The notes beneath the pieces were generated by a model, which searched no databases, was not told the DNA's origin, and worked only from the letters and a program-made list of their open reading frames with translations. From Candidatus Latescibacterota bacterium (GTDB taxonomy: Bacteria > Latescibacterota > UBA2968 > GCA-2709665), in the NCBI GenBank assembly GCA_012271065.1, contig JAAXHE010000169.1, positions 1-62,192 of the forward strand: a stretch of DNA of 62,192 nt, read 5' to 3'. Every line of letters starts with the position of its first letter. The stretch's first letter is position 1. A program made the position numbers and the translations under genes. Positions 1 to 9,100 of the stretch are shown here, piece after piece.

Positions 1-75
1 TCTTCTACCGTCTTACGTCTCCCGTCTACCCGGTTTTCTCCCCCTCTTCCGTCTCACGCCTCACCGCTTCTGAGG
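1..75. repeat. Dispersed intergenic repeat A, cut by the window edge
   Basis: The first 37 bases, beginning TCTTCTACCGTCTTACGTCT, recur exactly in inverted orientation at 55424-55460. Related pyrimidine-rich versions lie at 33876-33913 and 40866-40900. The unit sits outside genes at every site, and its left end is missing here. Confidence 0.8.
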
Positions 76-210
76 GGCCGGAGGGAAGAGGTCTAGTTCA
101 CGTTCGGTGATCTGGTGTATCCTGTTAATCCGCAGTCTGATCACATTTATTAACAATCACATATTTGAATTAACGTCCGCGAAAAATGACGAATCCAGGT
201 CAACAGGCAG

Positions 211-1152
211 ATGGATGACGATTTCGAGATCAGGTACCGGGATCGAAGAACGGATCGGACGGTAATGGAGCCGCTGTCCTACGGGTTTTTTCAACGGGTA
301 TTCCAGTCTTCGTTCGTACTTGGACTCTTCCACCTCCTGCTGAACAATTCGGTCTTTTGCCGGTTCTATGGCTGGGTGCAGGCGCGGCCCGGAAGTCGCA
401 GGAAGATTTCCCGTTTCGTGCGGGATTACGGCATCGACGTGGAAGAGATCGAGTTTCCCCCGGAGCGGTATCCGAACTTCAACGCGTTCTTCACCCGCCG
501 TTTGAAGCCCGGCGCCAGGCCGTTTGCCCCGGAACCCGACGCGTTATCCTGTCCCGCGGACGGCAAGGTGATGGTCTTTCAGCATCTCCTGGAGGGCGCC
601 AGGATCCCGGTCAAGGGAGGCGCGGTTCCATTGGATCTCCTGCTGGATTCCGACGAGGAGGCACGTCCCTATCTGCACGGTTCGGCGCTGGTGGTTCGAC
701 TCGCGCCGTACGACTATCACCGTTTCCACTTTCCGGATTCGGGAGTTGCCGGCCCGGCGCGCGTTGTTCGAGGCCGGTACTATATCGTCAACCCGCTGGG
801 CCTCGCCAGGGTGACCGGCGTATTCCGGCGGAACAGACGCGCGGTGACCAGGTTCGATTCGGACGGGTTCGGACGGATCGCTTATCTGGAAATTGGCGGC
901 TTTGCGGTTGGGAGCATCGTTGAAACGTACACGCCGGGCCCGGTCGAACGGGGTCAGGAGAAGGGTTTTTTTCAGTTCGGCGGGTCCACGCTCGTGCTGC
1001 TGTTCGAGCCGGGAACGGTCGTTTTCGACAATGACCTGAAGGAGGAATCCGGACGCGGTATCGAAGTGCACGTGAGGGCGGGAAACCGGATCGGCATGCG
1101 AATTCAGGATCGGGGAGACAGAACGCGTCCGGCCGACAAATCGTCCGGTTGA
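211..1152 (+). CDS. psd: Phosphatidylserine decarboxylase proenzyme
   Basis: Converts phosphatidylserine to phosphatidylethanolamine at the cytoplasmic membrane, using a pyruvoyl group made by self-cleavage. The 313-residue length fits the membrane-bound Psd class. Visible family motifs are NAFFTRRLKP (residues 91-100), PADGKV (115-120), DYHRFHFP (168-175) and the C-terminal cleavage motif GGST (257-260), whose Ser259 would become the pyruvoyl group. The alpha chain would be the last ~55 residues. The start is the first ATG after an AT-rich leader, with only a weak upstream AGGCAG. No phosphatidylserine synthase gene lies next to it. A hairpin plus T-run follows the gene, which faces a convergent LamG gene, so it is probably transcribed alone. 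Confidence 0.93.
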   Translation: MDDDFEIRYRDRRTDRTVMEPLSYGFFQRVFQSSFVLGLFHLLLNNSVFCRFYGWVQARPGSRRKISRFVRDYGIDVEEIEFPPERYPNFNAFFTRRLKPGARPFAPEPDALSCPADGKVMVFQHLLEGARIPVKGGAVPLDLLLDSDEEARPYLHGSALVVRLAPYDYHRFHFPDSGVAGPARVVRGRYYIVNPLGLARVTGVFRRNRRAVTRFDSDGFGRIAYLEIGGFAVGSIVETYTPGPVERGQEKGFFQFGGSTLVLLFEPGTVVFDNDLKEESGRGIEVHVRAGNRIGMRIQDRGDRTRPADKSSG

Positions 1153-1191
1153 AACGTTCCGAAGGCGTAAGACAGAATTCCCGCAATATAT

Positions 1192-1228
1192 GGGCCAATG
1201 TGCTTCTGCACACGGCCCTATTTTTCTT
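1192..1228 (+). terminator. Intrinsic terminator after psd
   Basis: GGGCC (1192-1196) and TGTGC (1199-1203) pair with GCACA (1208-1212) and GGCCC (1214-1218) around a TTCT loop, with a small internal bulge. TATTTTTCTT follows. The right arm overlaps the stop codon of the convergent gene. Confidence 0.7.
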
Positions 1229-3272
1229 CGGGTCCAAGGCGGACGAATGCCGTCGGATTCGCAAGGTTCCGATGGGTCACATCGATCCACTGATCGGATC
1301 GTGCGGCAGTTGAGACGCGCACTTCCCCGATTTCTCCTTGAAACGGCGCTCCGCCACCCGCGATGCTGCCGACGGTAATCGGTAAATCGTTCGATTGAAC
1401 CGGTCCCGTTGCTTCGGCCGAAGCCACGGCCGTCCCGTCGATGTAGAGGGTTATCCGTTCCCCGTCGTATACGCCCGCCAGGTGATGCCGGCCGGGGGCA
1501 GGCGTCCTGTTGGCGCGCACGCTCCGGGTGCCGTTTTCCGTGTTGATGGAGAAGGTCGGTCCCGGCAGCGATGCGCAGAGGCCGCCGTTGTGACCGCATT
1601 CCGCGTATTTGAGAATGAAGGAAGCGTCGTCCGCGGTGTCGTAGCGAAGCACCTTGCCGTGAGGCGTGTATTCGCGGTCGTCGTTTTCATCGGGGTCTTC
1701 ACGCCACGGTGAGAAGTACACGTAACGTCCGTCGAACGCGCCGCCGTTGAATCCGCCGGGATTCGGGGGATGGGTAAAGACGCCTCCGTCGGCTGCGTCC
1801 CACGCTGCCCTGTCGCTAAAGTTCATGCAGGTGTTGTAACGCAGCACGCGACAGTGGAAACCACTCCGGAGTTCGTCGCCCTCGTAGAACGGAATGTAGT
1901 AGACGTACTGGCCGTCGAATGCCGCGCCGTCGTAGCCCTTTGTATGCAGGCCCGACGTTCCGGCGGCGTCGTAGGCTTCCCAGCTTTCCGGGTCCCTGAA
2001 GTCGCCCCGGGTATCGTATCTGACCGCGTTGCTGTGGGCGTAAGGGACGTAATAGACGTAGCGACCGTCGAAAACGGCGCCCACGCACATCCCCAACCCG
2101 AGATCGCTGGCGTCCATGGCCTGCCAGGCGGCCGGATCGTCGAACCCGGCGCGCGTGTCGTGCCGCAGCACGATTCCGCGGTCGTTGAGCGGCGAGTAGT
2201 AGACGTAACGACCGTCGAAGGTGGCGCCGTCGTAGTTCTTCGACTCCAGTCCGTCGGTGTTTCCGGCATCGAATATCGCATAGCTGTCCGGATCCTTGAA
2301 GCCGCCCCGGGTATCGTAGCGGACGGCTCTTCCCGACTCGCCCGTATCATCGTAGTATCCCGGTGAGAGGTAGATGTATCGCCCGTCGTACGCGGCGCTC
2401 TGGCAGGCCATGGTCCTACCGATGTCGTACGCCTCCCAGCTGCCGGGATCCCGAAAATCGCCCCGCCGGTCATATCGCAGAAATCGGCTGTGCAGGGTCT
2501 CGCCGTCTGTACGCGGGACAAAGTAGATATGGTTTCCGGCGTGCACGACGCCGTAGTACCCTTTCGTGTTGAGGCCGTCCGTACAACCGGCATCGTATCC
2601 CTGCCAGCTTTCGGGATCGTTGAACCCGCCCCGGGAATCGTATCGCAGGACCTGGCCGTGGCGCTCCTGTGAAGCATTGCATTGCGGTGCGAAGTATACG
2701 TAGCGTCCGTCAGAGACGGCGCCGAAATAGCCTTTGGTGTCCAGGCCGTCGGTTTCCCCGGCATCGTAGGACTCGAACGTATCCATCGTGGATCGCAACG
2801 ACCACCTGGAGACCAGCGCCTGGAAGGCGTCCGTATTGGCCTGGCTGCTTTGGACCCAGGCTTCGACGGTCAGGGCTTCAACGCGGTCGATCGGTTCGGA
2901 CCGAATCGCGTCGCCGTTACACTGGACCAGCGCATAGTGCGGATCCCAGACCGGATCCGCGCATGAGACCGCTCCTTCCCCATAGCACAGATATAGCGAC
3001 GTTTCCGAGGAAAGCGAGGGCACTCTGACTCGTGCCCTGAGGGCGCCGTCATCGGAACTGTAGCACTCGATACGGTACGCCAGCGCGTCGCCTACGCCGG
3101 ATGCGAAGTGGATGTCGCTGCCGTCTTCCCTGAAAACATGGCCGCCCTTCTCGATTGACTTGAGTGCGTCGTCTCGAACGACCACGAGGAGCGGAAAGTC
3201 CCGAAGGTTTCCGACGTCGCCGACAATATTGAACGTGAGTTTACGACGGATGAGCTTCCCGGAGGTATCCAT
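1218..3272 (-). CDS. DUF2341/LamG protein with an inserted seven-repeat beta-propeller
   Basis: A 684-residue protein of unknown role. Residues ~8-105 resemble DUF2341 and ~110-165 the first half of a LamG/concanavalin-like domain. Residues ~167-552 are seven ~55-residue repeats, each with a core like FDGRYVYYSP followed by VLRYDTRGDF.DP.SW. Residues ~553-684 complete the LamG fold (GRHHLAGVYDGERITLYIDG, then GEIGEVRVS). The propeller thus appears to be inserted into a LamG loop. No signal peptide is visible, which is unusual for a LamG protein. The start chosen is the ATG directly after AGGAGAGGAAAAC; an ATG-less extension of 14 codons upstream is less likely. It converges on psd and ends inside psd's terminator. 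Carbohydrate or surface binding is an inference from the folds. Confidence 0.8.
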   Translation of the reverse strand: MDTSGKLIRRKLTFNIVGDVGNLRDFPLLVVVRDDALKSIEKGGHVFREDGSDIHFASGVGDALAYRIECYSSDDGALRARVRVPSLSSETSLYLCYGEGAVSCADPVWDPHYALVQCNGDAIRSEPIDRVEALTVEAWVQSSQANTDAFQALVSRWSLRSTMDTFESYDAGETDGLDTKGYFGAVSDGRYVYFAPQCNASQERHGQVLRYDSRGGFNDPESWQGYDAGCTDGLNTKGYYGVVHAGNHIYFVPRTDGETLHSRFLRYDRRGDFRDPGSWEAYDIGRTMACQSAAYDGRYIYLSPGYYDDTGESGRAVRYDTRGGFKDPDSYAIFDAGNTDGLESKNYDGATFDGRYVYYSPLNDRGIVLRHDTRAGFDDPAAWQAMDASDLGLGMCVGAVFDGRYVYYVPYAHSNAVRYDTRGDFRDPESWEAYDAAGTSGLHTKGYDGAAFDGQYVYYIPFYEGDELRSGFHCRVLRYNTCMNFSDRAAWDAADGGVFTHPPNPGGFNGGAFDGRYVYFSPWREDPDENDDREYTPHGKVLRYDTADDASFILKYAECGHNGGLCASLPGPTFSINTENGTRSVRANRTPAPGRHHLAGVYDGERITLYIDGTAVASAEATGPVQSNDLPITVGSIAGGGAPFQGEIGEVRVSTAARSDQWIDVTHRNLANPTAFVRLGPEEK

Positions 3273-3601
3273 GTTTTCCTCTCCTGGCCAACGCTGAGTC
3301 TGTGTCTTGCTCAACGGACAACGATCCCCAGTCCATCGGCCAGATCCACAGCCCTGAATACGGGACCTGCAAGCTCGCGCAATCGAATCCCTGCGCTACA
3401 AAAACAACCCAAACATCGCCCGGTCGCGCAATCCCAGCGCCTCACACGTATGATCGGACAATCGCTGTTCGCGCGACAGATGGTTGGGAAATTGGGTAAT
3501 GGCAGCCATTTGGGTAACGCCTCAGTCAATTCGAACAATCAACAATAGAGAACCTATGTCACAACAAAGAAATGCAAAACATCAGGCATCAAAGTTCGCA
3601 C
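3273..3601. other. Intergenic stretch without a supportable gene
   Basis: Upstream of the LamG gene and downstream of the MazF-like gene. Short open frames exist on both strands, but none has a convincing start site or recognisable domain. The sequence becomes visibly AT-richer towards 3540-3600. Confidence 0.5.
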
Positions 3602-3970
3602 TCATAGTTTCAACGTATGCCGGAGAGCCGCATCAACTCTGGTCATTGGAATCGAACCAATGACGCGGTCAATTGCCGATTCCACAATTGTGGCAAGATT
3701 GTCAGCCATTACTACAGAATCTGAAAGTAGCCCCGATTGTTGTCCTTCAGGGGTGGAAAGTAAAATGGCAACACGGCTCGAATGATTGGCGCGAAACATC
3801 TTGCTGGTAATCATTGCCACGATCACTTGCGATAAACCGGTTTGAAGATTGTCAGATTGAACGACTAATCCGGGACGTGGCTTGGCTGTAAGCAAGTTAG
3901 AATCCGGAAAAAGCACTAAAACGACGTCACCGCGTCTACAAGTTGGATTTGGCTGCGTCATAGTTGTCAT
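3602..3970 (-). CDS. MazF/PemK-family toxin (mRNA interferase)
   Basis: At 122 residues this is the normal size for the family. The N-terminus has the PemK/MazF pattern RRGDVVLVLFPDSN followed by KPRPGLVV, and the C-terminal half has the conserved stretch DSVVMADNLATI. Known members are sequence-specific endoribonucleases held inactive by a small antitoxin. It overlaps the upstream small gene by 35 bases, the usual antitoxin-first arrangement with translational coupling. A second in-frame ATG three codons downstream is an alternative start. The pair lies in a stretch AT-richer than its neighbours, which suggests acquisition by transfer. Confidence 0.85.
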   Translation of the reverse strand: MTTMTQPNPTCRRGDVVLVLFPDSNLLTAKPRPGLVVQSDNLQTGLSQVIVAMITSKMFRANHSSRVAILLSTPEGQQSGLLSDSVVMADNLATIVESAIDRVIGSIPMTRVDAALRHTLKL

Positions 3971-4187
3971 AAATACTCATTTCCGGGCTTTCCCAGTCTT
4001 CTGCAAAGGTCGTCAGGCGTTCTCGCAGATCTGCTGCCTGTGCTTTGTCAACACCGCGTTTTTGCAGATCCGTGGAATTCGTTGGCAGAAATGTGACAAT
4101 GACGGGCGTATCTTCATGAATATCGCAGGGTAATTCCAGAAGTTCAATCTTACCGCCGCGAAACATCCCTTCGATCGTCGTGAGCAT
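3936..4187 (-). CDS. Probable antitoxin of the MazF-like toxin
   Basis: An 83-residue protein that starts MLTTIEGMFRGGKIELLELP, resembling small AbrB-like or DUF104-type antitoxins that begin with a short beta-hairpin. Its C-terminal half is charged and helical, as expected for the toxin-wrapping part. The ATG at 4187 follows AAGGAG with 8 bases spacing and is preferred over a GTG three codons upstream. It precedes and overlaps the toxin gene. Assignment rests mainly on size and position. Confidence 0.7.
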   Translation of the reverse strand: MLTTIEGMFRGGKIELLELPCDIHEDTPVIVTFLPTNSTDLQKRGVDKAQAADLRERLTTFAEDWESPEMSIYDNYDAAKSNL

Positions 4188-4435
4188 GGGGATCACTCCT
4201 TCTTAATCAATGGTCCGTCAACTGTCCATTCTCAATTCCCATTGAACTGGTCTGGTCTGCGACTGATTATACACCGTACCGTAATTCTTCGCGCCCGTGG
4301 ATGCACTGGTCGACAGGCTTTTTCAACCGGTCAACCCTCAATGGGACCATCGCCGCGTACCGTTTTCCTTCCCATTTCATGCATTGCCCATCGAAAATAT
4401 CGAACGGATTTTGTCCCAGATTCCAACAATGATAG

Positions 4436-4558
4436 TCACAACAATCTTCTTTTAAAAGACCAATCTACGCGATGGGCTTGTGCATTTTCTGGTTTAGCCT
4501 CATTTTCGCCCAAACTCGGAATGCCTTCATGGATCAGTTTGGCCTCTGTTTTACCCAT
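4436..4558 (-). CDS. Possible 40-residue small protein
   Basis: ATG-initiated frame encoding a lysine- and glutamate-rich peptide that starts MGKTEAKLIHEGIPS. It begins 6 bases after the stop of another short minus-strand frame (4565-4726). No domain is recognised. It may be a remnant of a larger gene or a spurious frame. It is listed because the two short frames are adjacent, codirectional and otherwise unexplained. Confidence 0.25.
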   Translation of the reverse strand: MGKTEAKLIHEGIPSLGENEAKPENAQAHRVDWSFKRRLL

Positions 4559-4564
4559 CAGTTC

Positions 4565-4726
4565 TTAACGCGATGCATCGTCTTTGAAGATTCCATTCCC
4601 ATTGAGCTTCCGATTGTTGTCAACAATTGGCTCAACTGACACCTGGAAATCAGCACAACTCACATAGTAGGTATAGGAAACGCCGCGTTCGCAGAGTAGG
4701 TATATGGTGGAACGATTCATCGCCAT
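4565..4726 (-). CDS. Possible 53-residue small protein
   Basis: Frame starting MAMNRSTIYLLCERGVSY and ending GIFKDDASR, immediately upstream of the 40-residue frame. No clear ribosome-binding site or known domain is visible. With the neighbouring frame it fills an AT-richer 600-base gap between the antitoxin and the alcohol dehydrogenase. It could be a decayed gene. Confidence 0.25.
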   Translation of the reverse strand: MAMNRSTIYLLCERGVSYTYYVSCADFQVSVEPIVDNNRKLNGNGIFKDDASR

Positions 4727-4754
4727 AATCCGGAACTGTGAGCGTTTTTTTCGC

Positions 4755-4782
4755 TTTTATCCTGTCCATCCATGTAAGTTTC
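4755..4782. repeat. Dispersed repeat B, copy 1
   Basis: TTTTATCCTGTCCATCCATG matches an intergenic motif also present at 41101-41135 and 45791-45822, and inverted near 55155-55181. It lies just downstream of the alcohol dehydrogenase gene. Confidence 0.6.
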
Positions 4783-4806
4783 TCTTGCTGAATTTAAAAG
4801 GACCAT

Positions 4807-5898
4807 CTACGGCTCAAGCGTTACCTTGATTGACCGTTCACCCTCCACGACGAGGTCGATCCCGTCCTGGAATCGTTCAAGGGGCAGCCGATGGGTCACG
4901 ATGCGATCCATCGGCAGGAGGCCCTTCCGGATCATATCGATCGCGACGGGGTAACAGCCGGGTCCCAGGTGGGCGCCGTGGATGTTGAGTTCCTTGGTGT
5001 CGCCGATGATGGTCCAGTCCGTCGTTACCGGCTCTCGCATGACGCTGAACTCGACAAACGTGCCCAGTTTGCAGATCATGTGCAGGCCCTGTTCCACGGC
5101 GGCGGGATGCCCGGTCGCTTCGATGTACACGTCGCAACCGTACCCGTCGGTGAGTTGGTTTACTTCCCGGATGACGTCCGTCCTTCCGGGGTTGAGGACC
5201 AGGTCGGCGCCGCAGCCGCGCGCCACGTCCAGGCGGTCGTCGTTGAGGTCCAGGGCGATCAGCAGGCGGGGATTCTTTAGCCGGGCGGCCGCAACCATAC
5301 CCAAGCCCAGCGGACCCGCTCCCGCGATGACCACTGTGTGGTCCAGCTCGATTTCGCCCCGCTGCACGGCGTGGATGGCGCACGCCAGCGGCTCGATGTA
5401 CACGGCCTGATCGGGAGCGATGCTCGCAGGAACTTTATAATTGAGGGCGGCGGCGGGAAAACGCATGTATTCGGCCATCGCGCCGAAGGTGTTCTGACGG
5501 AAGCCGTAGATGTCGTGCCGCATGCACATCCAGTACTGGCCGCGACGGCAATAGCGGCACGCATGACACGGAACGATCTGTTCCGAGATCGCCGTATCGC
5601 CAATGGCGAGTCCGTATTTCTCGCCGGCGCCCGGGCCGAGAAGAACCACCTCGCCGATGAATTCATGGCCGGGGATTACAGGCGCCTGGCAGTATCCCTC
5701 GCGGATTTCGTCTCCCCAGAAGAGCGGGGCGCCCAGATAACACTTGAGATCGCTGGCGCAGATACCGGCGGAATTCACGCGGATGACGACTTCCCCTGGT
5801 CCCGGACGCGGCACGGGGCTTTCTTCCAGGCGGTAGTCCCCGGGTCCGTGGCAGACAACCGCCGGCATGGTGCGGGGAAGTCCGGTTTGCGGTGTCAA
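4807..5898 (-). CDS. Zinc-dependent alcohol dehydrogenase (MDR superfamily)
   Basis: NAD(P)-linked oxidation of an alcohol or polyol; the substrate is not determined. The product of about 363 residues has a GroES-like N-terminal domain with ICASDLK (catalytic zinc Cys), the GHEFIGEV zinc-ADH signature and a structural-zinc cluster CHACRYCRRGQYWMC, then a Rossmann domain with GAGPLGLGMV. It is closest in style to threonine or sorbitol dehydrogenases. The start is uncertain: a TTG at 5898 has AAGGA 8 bases upstream, while the first ATG (5868) has no ribosome-binding site. The gene is alone on the minus strand, divergent from the CPBP-like gene. Confidence 0.85.
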   Translation of the reverse strand: MTPQTGLPRTMPAVVCHGPGDYRLEESPVPRPGPGEVVIRVNSAGICASDLKCYLGAPLFWGDEIREGYCQAPVIPGHEFIGEVVLLGPGAGEKYGLAIGDTAISEQIVPCHACRYCRRGQYWMCMRHDIYGFRQNTFGAMAEYMRFPAAALNYKVPASIAPDQAVYIEPLACAIHAVQRGEIELDHTVVIAGAGPLGLGMVAAARLKNPRLLIALDLNDDRLDVARGCGADLVLNPGRTDVIREVNQLTDGYGCDVYIEATGHPAAVEQGLHMICKLGTFVEFSVMREPVTTDWTIIGDTKELNIHGAHLGPGCYPVAIDMIRKGLLPMDRIVTHRLPLERFQDGIDLVVEGERSIKVTLEP

Positions 5899-6193
5899 TG
5901 GTGAATTCCTTCGATGCCGGGCCAAGCTCTGCTGATCCTGCCCGCGGAAGACGCGGACTCGTCCCCTGCGTGCAGACGTCCTCGGGATTGCTTCCGAAAC
6001 CGGGCAGCCGAATCCGTACATCGGTTGCAAACGCGCATCGGCCGGGGACATCAAGATAGGTCGAAACAAAACGGATGGCAACCGAATCAAATGGATTGGT
6101 CGCCGTGGTTTTTCCTTGTGTCAGCGTTCACCGTCTCTTTACATTGCGGACGTCTGATTCCTTGATTCTCACTTCACGCGAGAGGAGTGGTTG

Positions 6194-9100
6194 ATGGGCC
6201 GTCGTGATGCGATGTGGCTGCTGGTATTCGTGGTTCTGGGCGTGGGCGGGCTGGCGGTATTTCTCAATTACTACACCGAGGCGATTCCGTCCGCGTCGCT
6301 GGACTTCAGATTGAGCCGCGACGAAGTACACAGCGAGGCGCAGGGCTATCTGGAGGATCTGGGGTACGATCTTGCCGAATACCAGAGCGCCCAGATATTC
6401 TCAAGCAGCCAGATGCAGCAGGTCTTCCTGGAGCAGACGCTGGGCCTGGAGGAGACCAGCCGGCTGGCGAGAGAATGGCTGTCGGTCTGGTCCTGGAGCG
6501 TGCGGTGGTTCAAGCCGCTGCAGAAGGAGGAACTTCGCGTGGGGCTTGATCCGGGCGGACGGGTCGTCGGATTCTCGCACCGCATCCTCGAGTCGGAAGA
6601 AGGCGCCAGCATCGCGCAGGACGACGCTCTGGTCATCGCATCGGATTTCCTGCGGAAAACCCAGGGGTACGACCTGGACGCCTTCGAGTTGATCGACCGG
6701 TCCAGCACGGAACGCAAAGCCCGGGTCGATCACCGGTTCGCCTTTCGGAAGAAAGATTTCACCGTGGGCGACGACGGACACTACCGGCTGGACGTCGTGG
6801 TTCACGGGGACCGTATCGGACAGTTCAGCGAGTACCTTAAAGTACCGGACAGCTTCTCCCGCAGTTACAGGGAAGTACGTTCACGGGCGAATCTGTTGAC
6901 GCAGGTGTTTCTACCGTTCTGGCTTGCGCTGGGCGTCGCCATGCTGGCGATTCTGGTCAAGAACTATCGCAGAAAGCGGTTGCGCTGGCAGGCCGGACTG
7001 ATCGTCGGAACGCTCGTGGCCGTCGCCTGGTTCGCGGCGAACGTCAACGCCCTGCCTCTCTCGTTGTATAATTTCGAAACGACGGTCTCCTACGGCGCAT
7101 TTCTGGTGACGCTTCTTTTCAGCGCCGTTCTGGTCGCGGCGGTCAACGGCGGAATCGTCTGCCTGGCCGGGACGGCTGGGGGCGTTCTTGAGAGGGACGT
7201 GTTGTCCGAGCGGCGGGCGAGCCCGCTCGGCCGGCTGTCGCTCAGGGGCGTGTTTACGGCCGGATTCCTGCGGTCCACGGTTGTGGGTTACGGCGCCGCC
7301 GGAGCCGTTCTTGGATACGTCGCCGTGTTCTATCTGCTGGGCGGGCGGTATTTCGACGTCTGGGTGCCCGCAGACGTGAGCGAGTACAACAACGCGTTCA
7401 GCACGGCCATTCCGTGGATCTACCCGTTGCTGGTCGGGCTGTCGGCCGCGGCGGTCGAGGAGTTTTTCTTCCGTCTGCTGGCGATACCCCTGCTGATCAG
7501 ATGGTTGAAACGGCCGTGGCTGGCGGTGTTGCTGCCGGCGATTGTCTGGGCGTTCCTGCATTCAAACTATCCCCACGAGCCCATATACATACGTGGCATA
7601 GAGATAACGGTCATCGGTATCCTCTTCGGAATCCTGTTCCTGCGATTCGGGATATGGGCGCCCATCATTGCCCACTACGCGATTAATGCTTTCATCGTAG
7701 CGCTGCCGATGGTGAAGTCCTCCAGCCTCTACTTCCAGGTGTCCGGCGTGCTCGTCATCGGGATTCTGCTGGTGCCGGCCATCCCAGCGGCGTTCGCGGT
7801 CCTGACCGGAAGGGCCCGGCCACGGGAAGTCGACGACGAGGAGGCGCCGGACGAACCTGCCGAAATAGAGGAACCTGCGCCCGAGCCCGTACGGCCGGAC
7901 GTGGATGAAAGAGAGCCCGATTCCTATTTGCCGGACAAGAGGAGATGGATCGTCGCCGGAATCTGCGCCGTCGCGGGAATCGCGCTGATGATCGGTTTCC
8001 GCGTGGACCGGTTCGGCGCCCGCTCATTGAAGCTGGAGGTGACCCGCAGTCAGGCAGCGGGCATCGCGGAGGCCTTTTGTGCCGAAATGGGACTGGATGC
8101 GTCGGATTATCGCAGGTCCGTCCAGTTTCGAAGCGGGGTCGGCTCTTCCCACTACACGCATCTGATCCGAAACGCGGGGGTCGCTCAGGCGGATACCCTG
8201 ATGGTGGAGAACACATCGCCGTGGTACTGGCACGTGCGATGGTTCAAACCGATGGAGAAGGAGGAGATCCAGGTCCGCGTGGACGCGTCCGGGCGCGTCG
8301 CGGGATTCAACCACATCGTACCCGAGACTCGGGCGGGGCCGGAGCTGGAGACGGACGACGCGCGCGCGAAGGCGGAGGCGTTCGTCGAGCAGACGTTCTC
8401 CCGCTCCGTCACGGATACCGCGCAATACAAGCTGCTGGAAGCCCGATCGGAAAAAGAAAAGGACCGGATGGACCACCATTTCGTGTGGGAGCGGATCGAC
8501 CGGAAGATCGAGGATGGCGAGTTCCGGCTGAAGGTGCGCGTGCAGGGCGACGAATTGGGTCTCTTCAGTGCGCACTACAAAGCGCCGGAGGAATTTCTTC
8601 GATCCCTCAAACAACGGGGCGCCCGGCAGGAATTGGCCTCGATGGTACCGGTTCTCCTGATGCTGGCGACGCTTATACTGGCAGGGATCTATTTCTTCCG
8701 CCAATACCGGGCAGGGGAAATCCGCTGGAGGCTGCCGATTGGCATCGGTATTGCGGTCGTCCTGTTGACCCTGTTGAACTGGATCAATTCCCTGCCGACT
8801 TTCTTCCACGGTTACGACACGAGCCAGGCGATGATGACCTATCTGGGTATCCAGAGCGTCGGCCTGCTGATCGGGACGCCGATGACGGGGCTGGCGATAG
8901 CGGCAATGTTTGCGCTGATGATGGCGATGAAAGGGTCGCTCTATCCGGAGGAGATGGGAGCCGGCAGATGGCTGGGACTCCTGCGGATGCGGGAGGGCGG
9001 CCTTCGCTTCTGGGCGGGCACGCTGGCTCTGGCGGCGGCGTTTCTGCTTCTTCAGACGGGCACGGACAGTCTTGCAATGTACGTGAAATACAACGGCTTG

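Noticed and set aside
544..1599. 351-codon minus-strand frame over psd
   Set aside because: Antisense to a well-supported psd and overlaps the LamG gene's end; a high-GC shadow.
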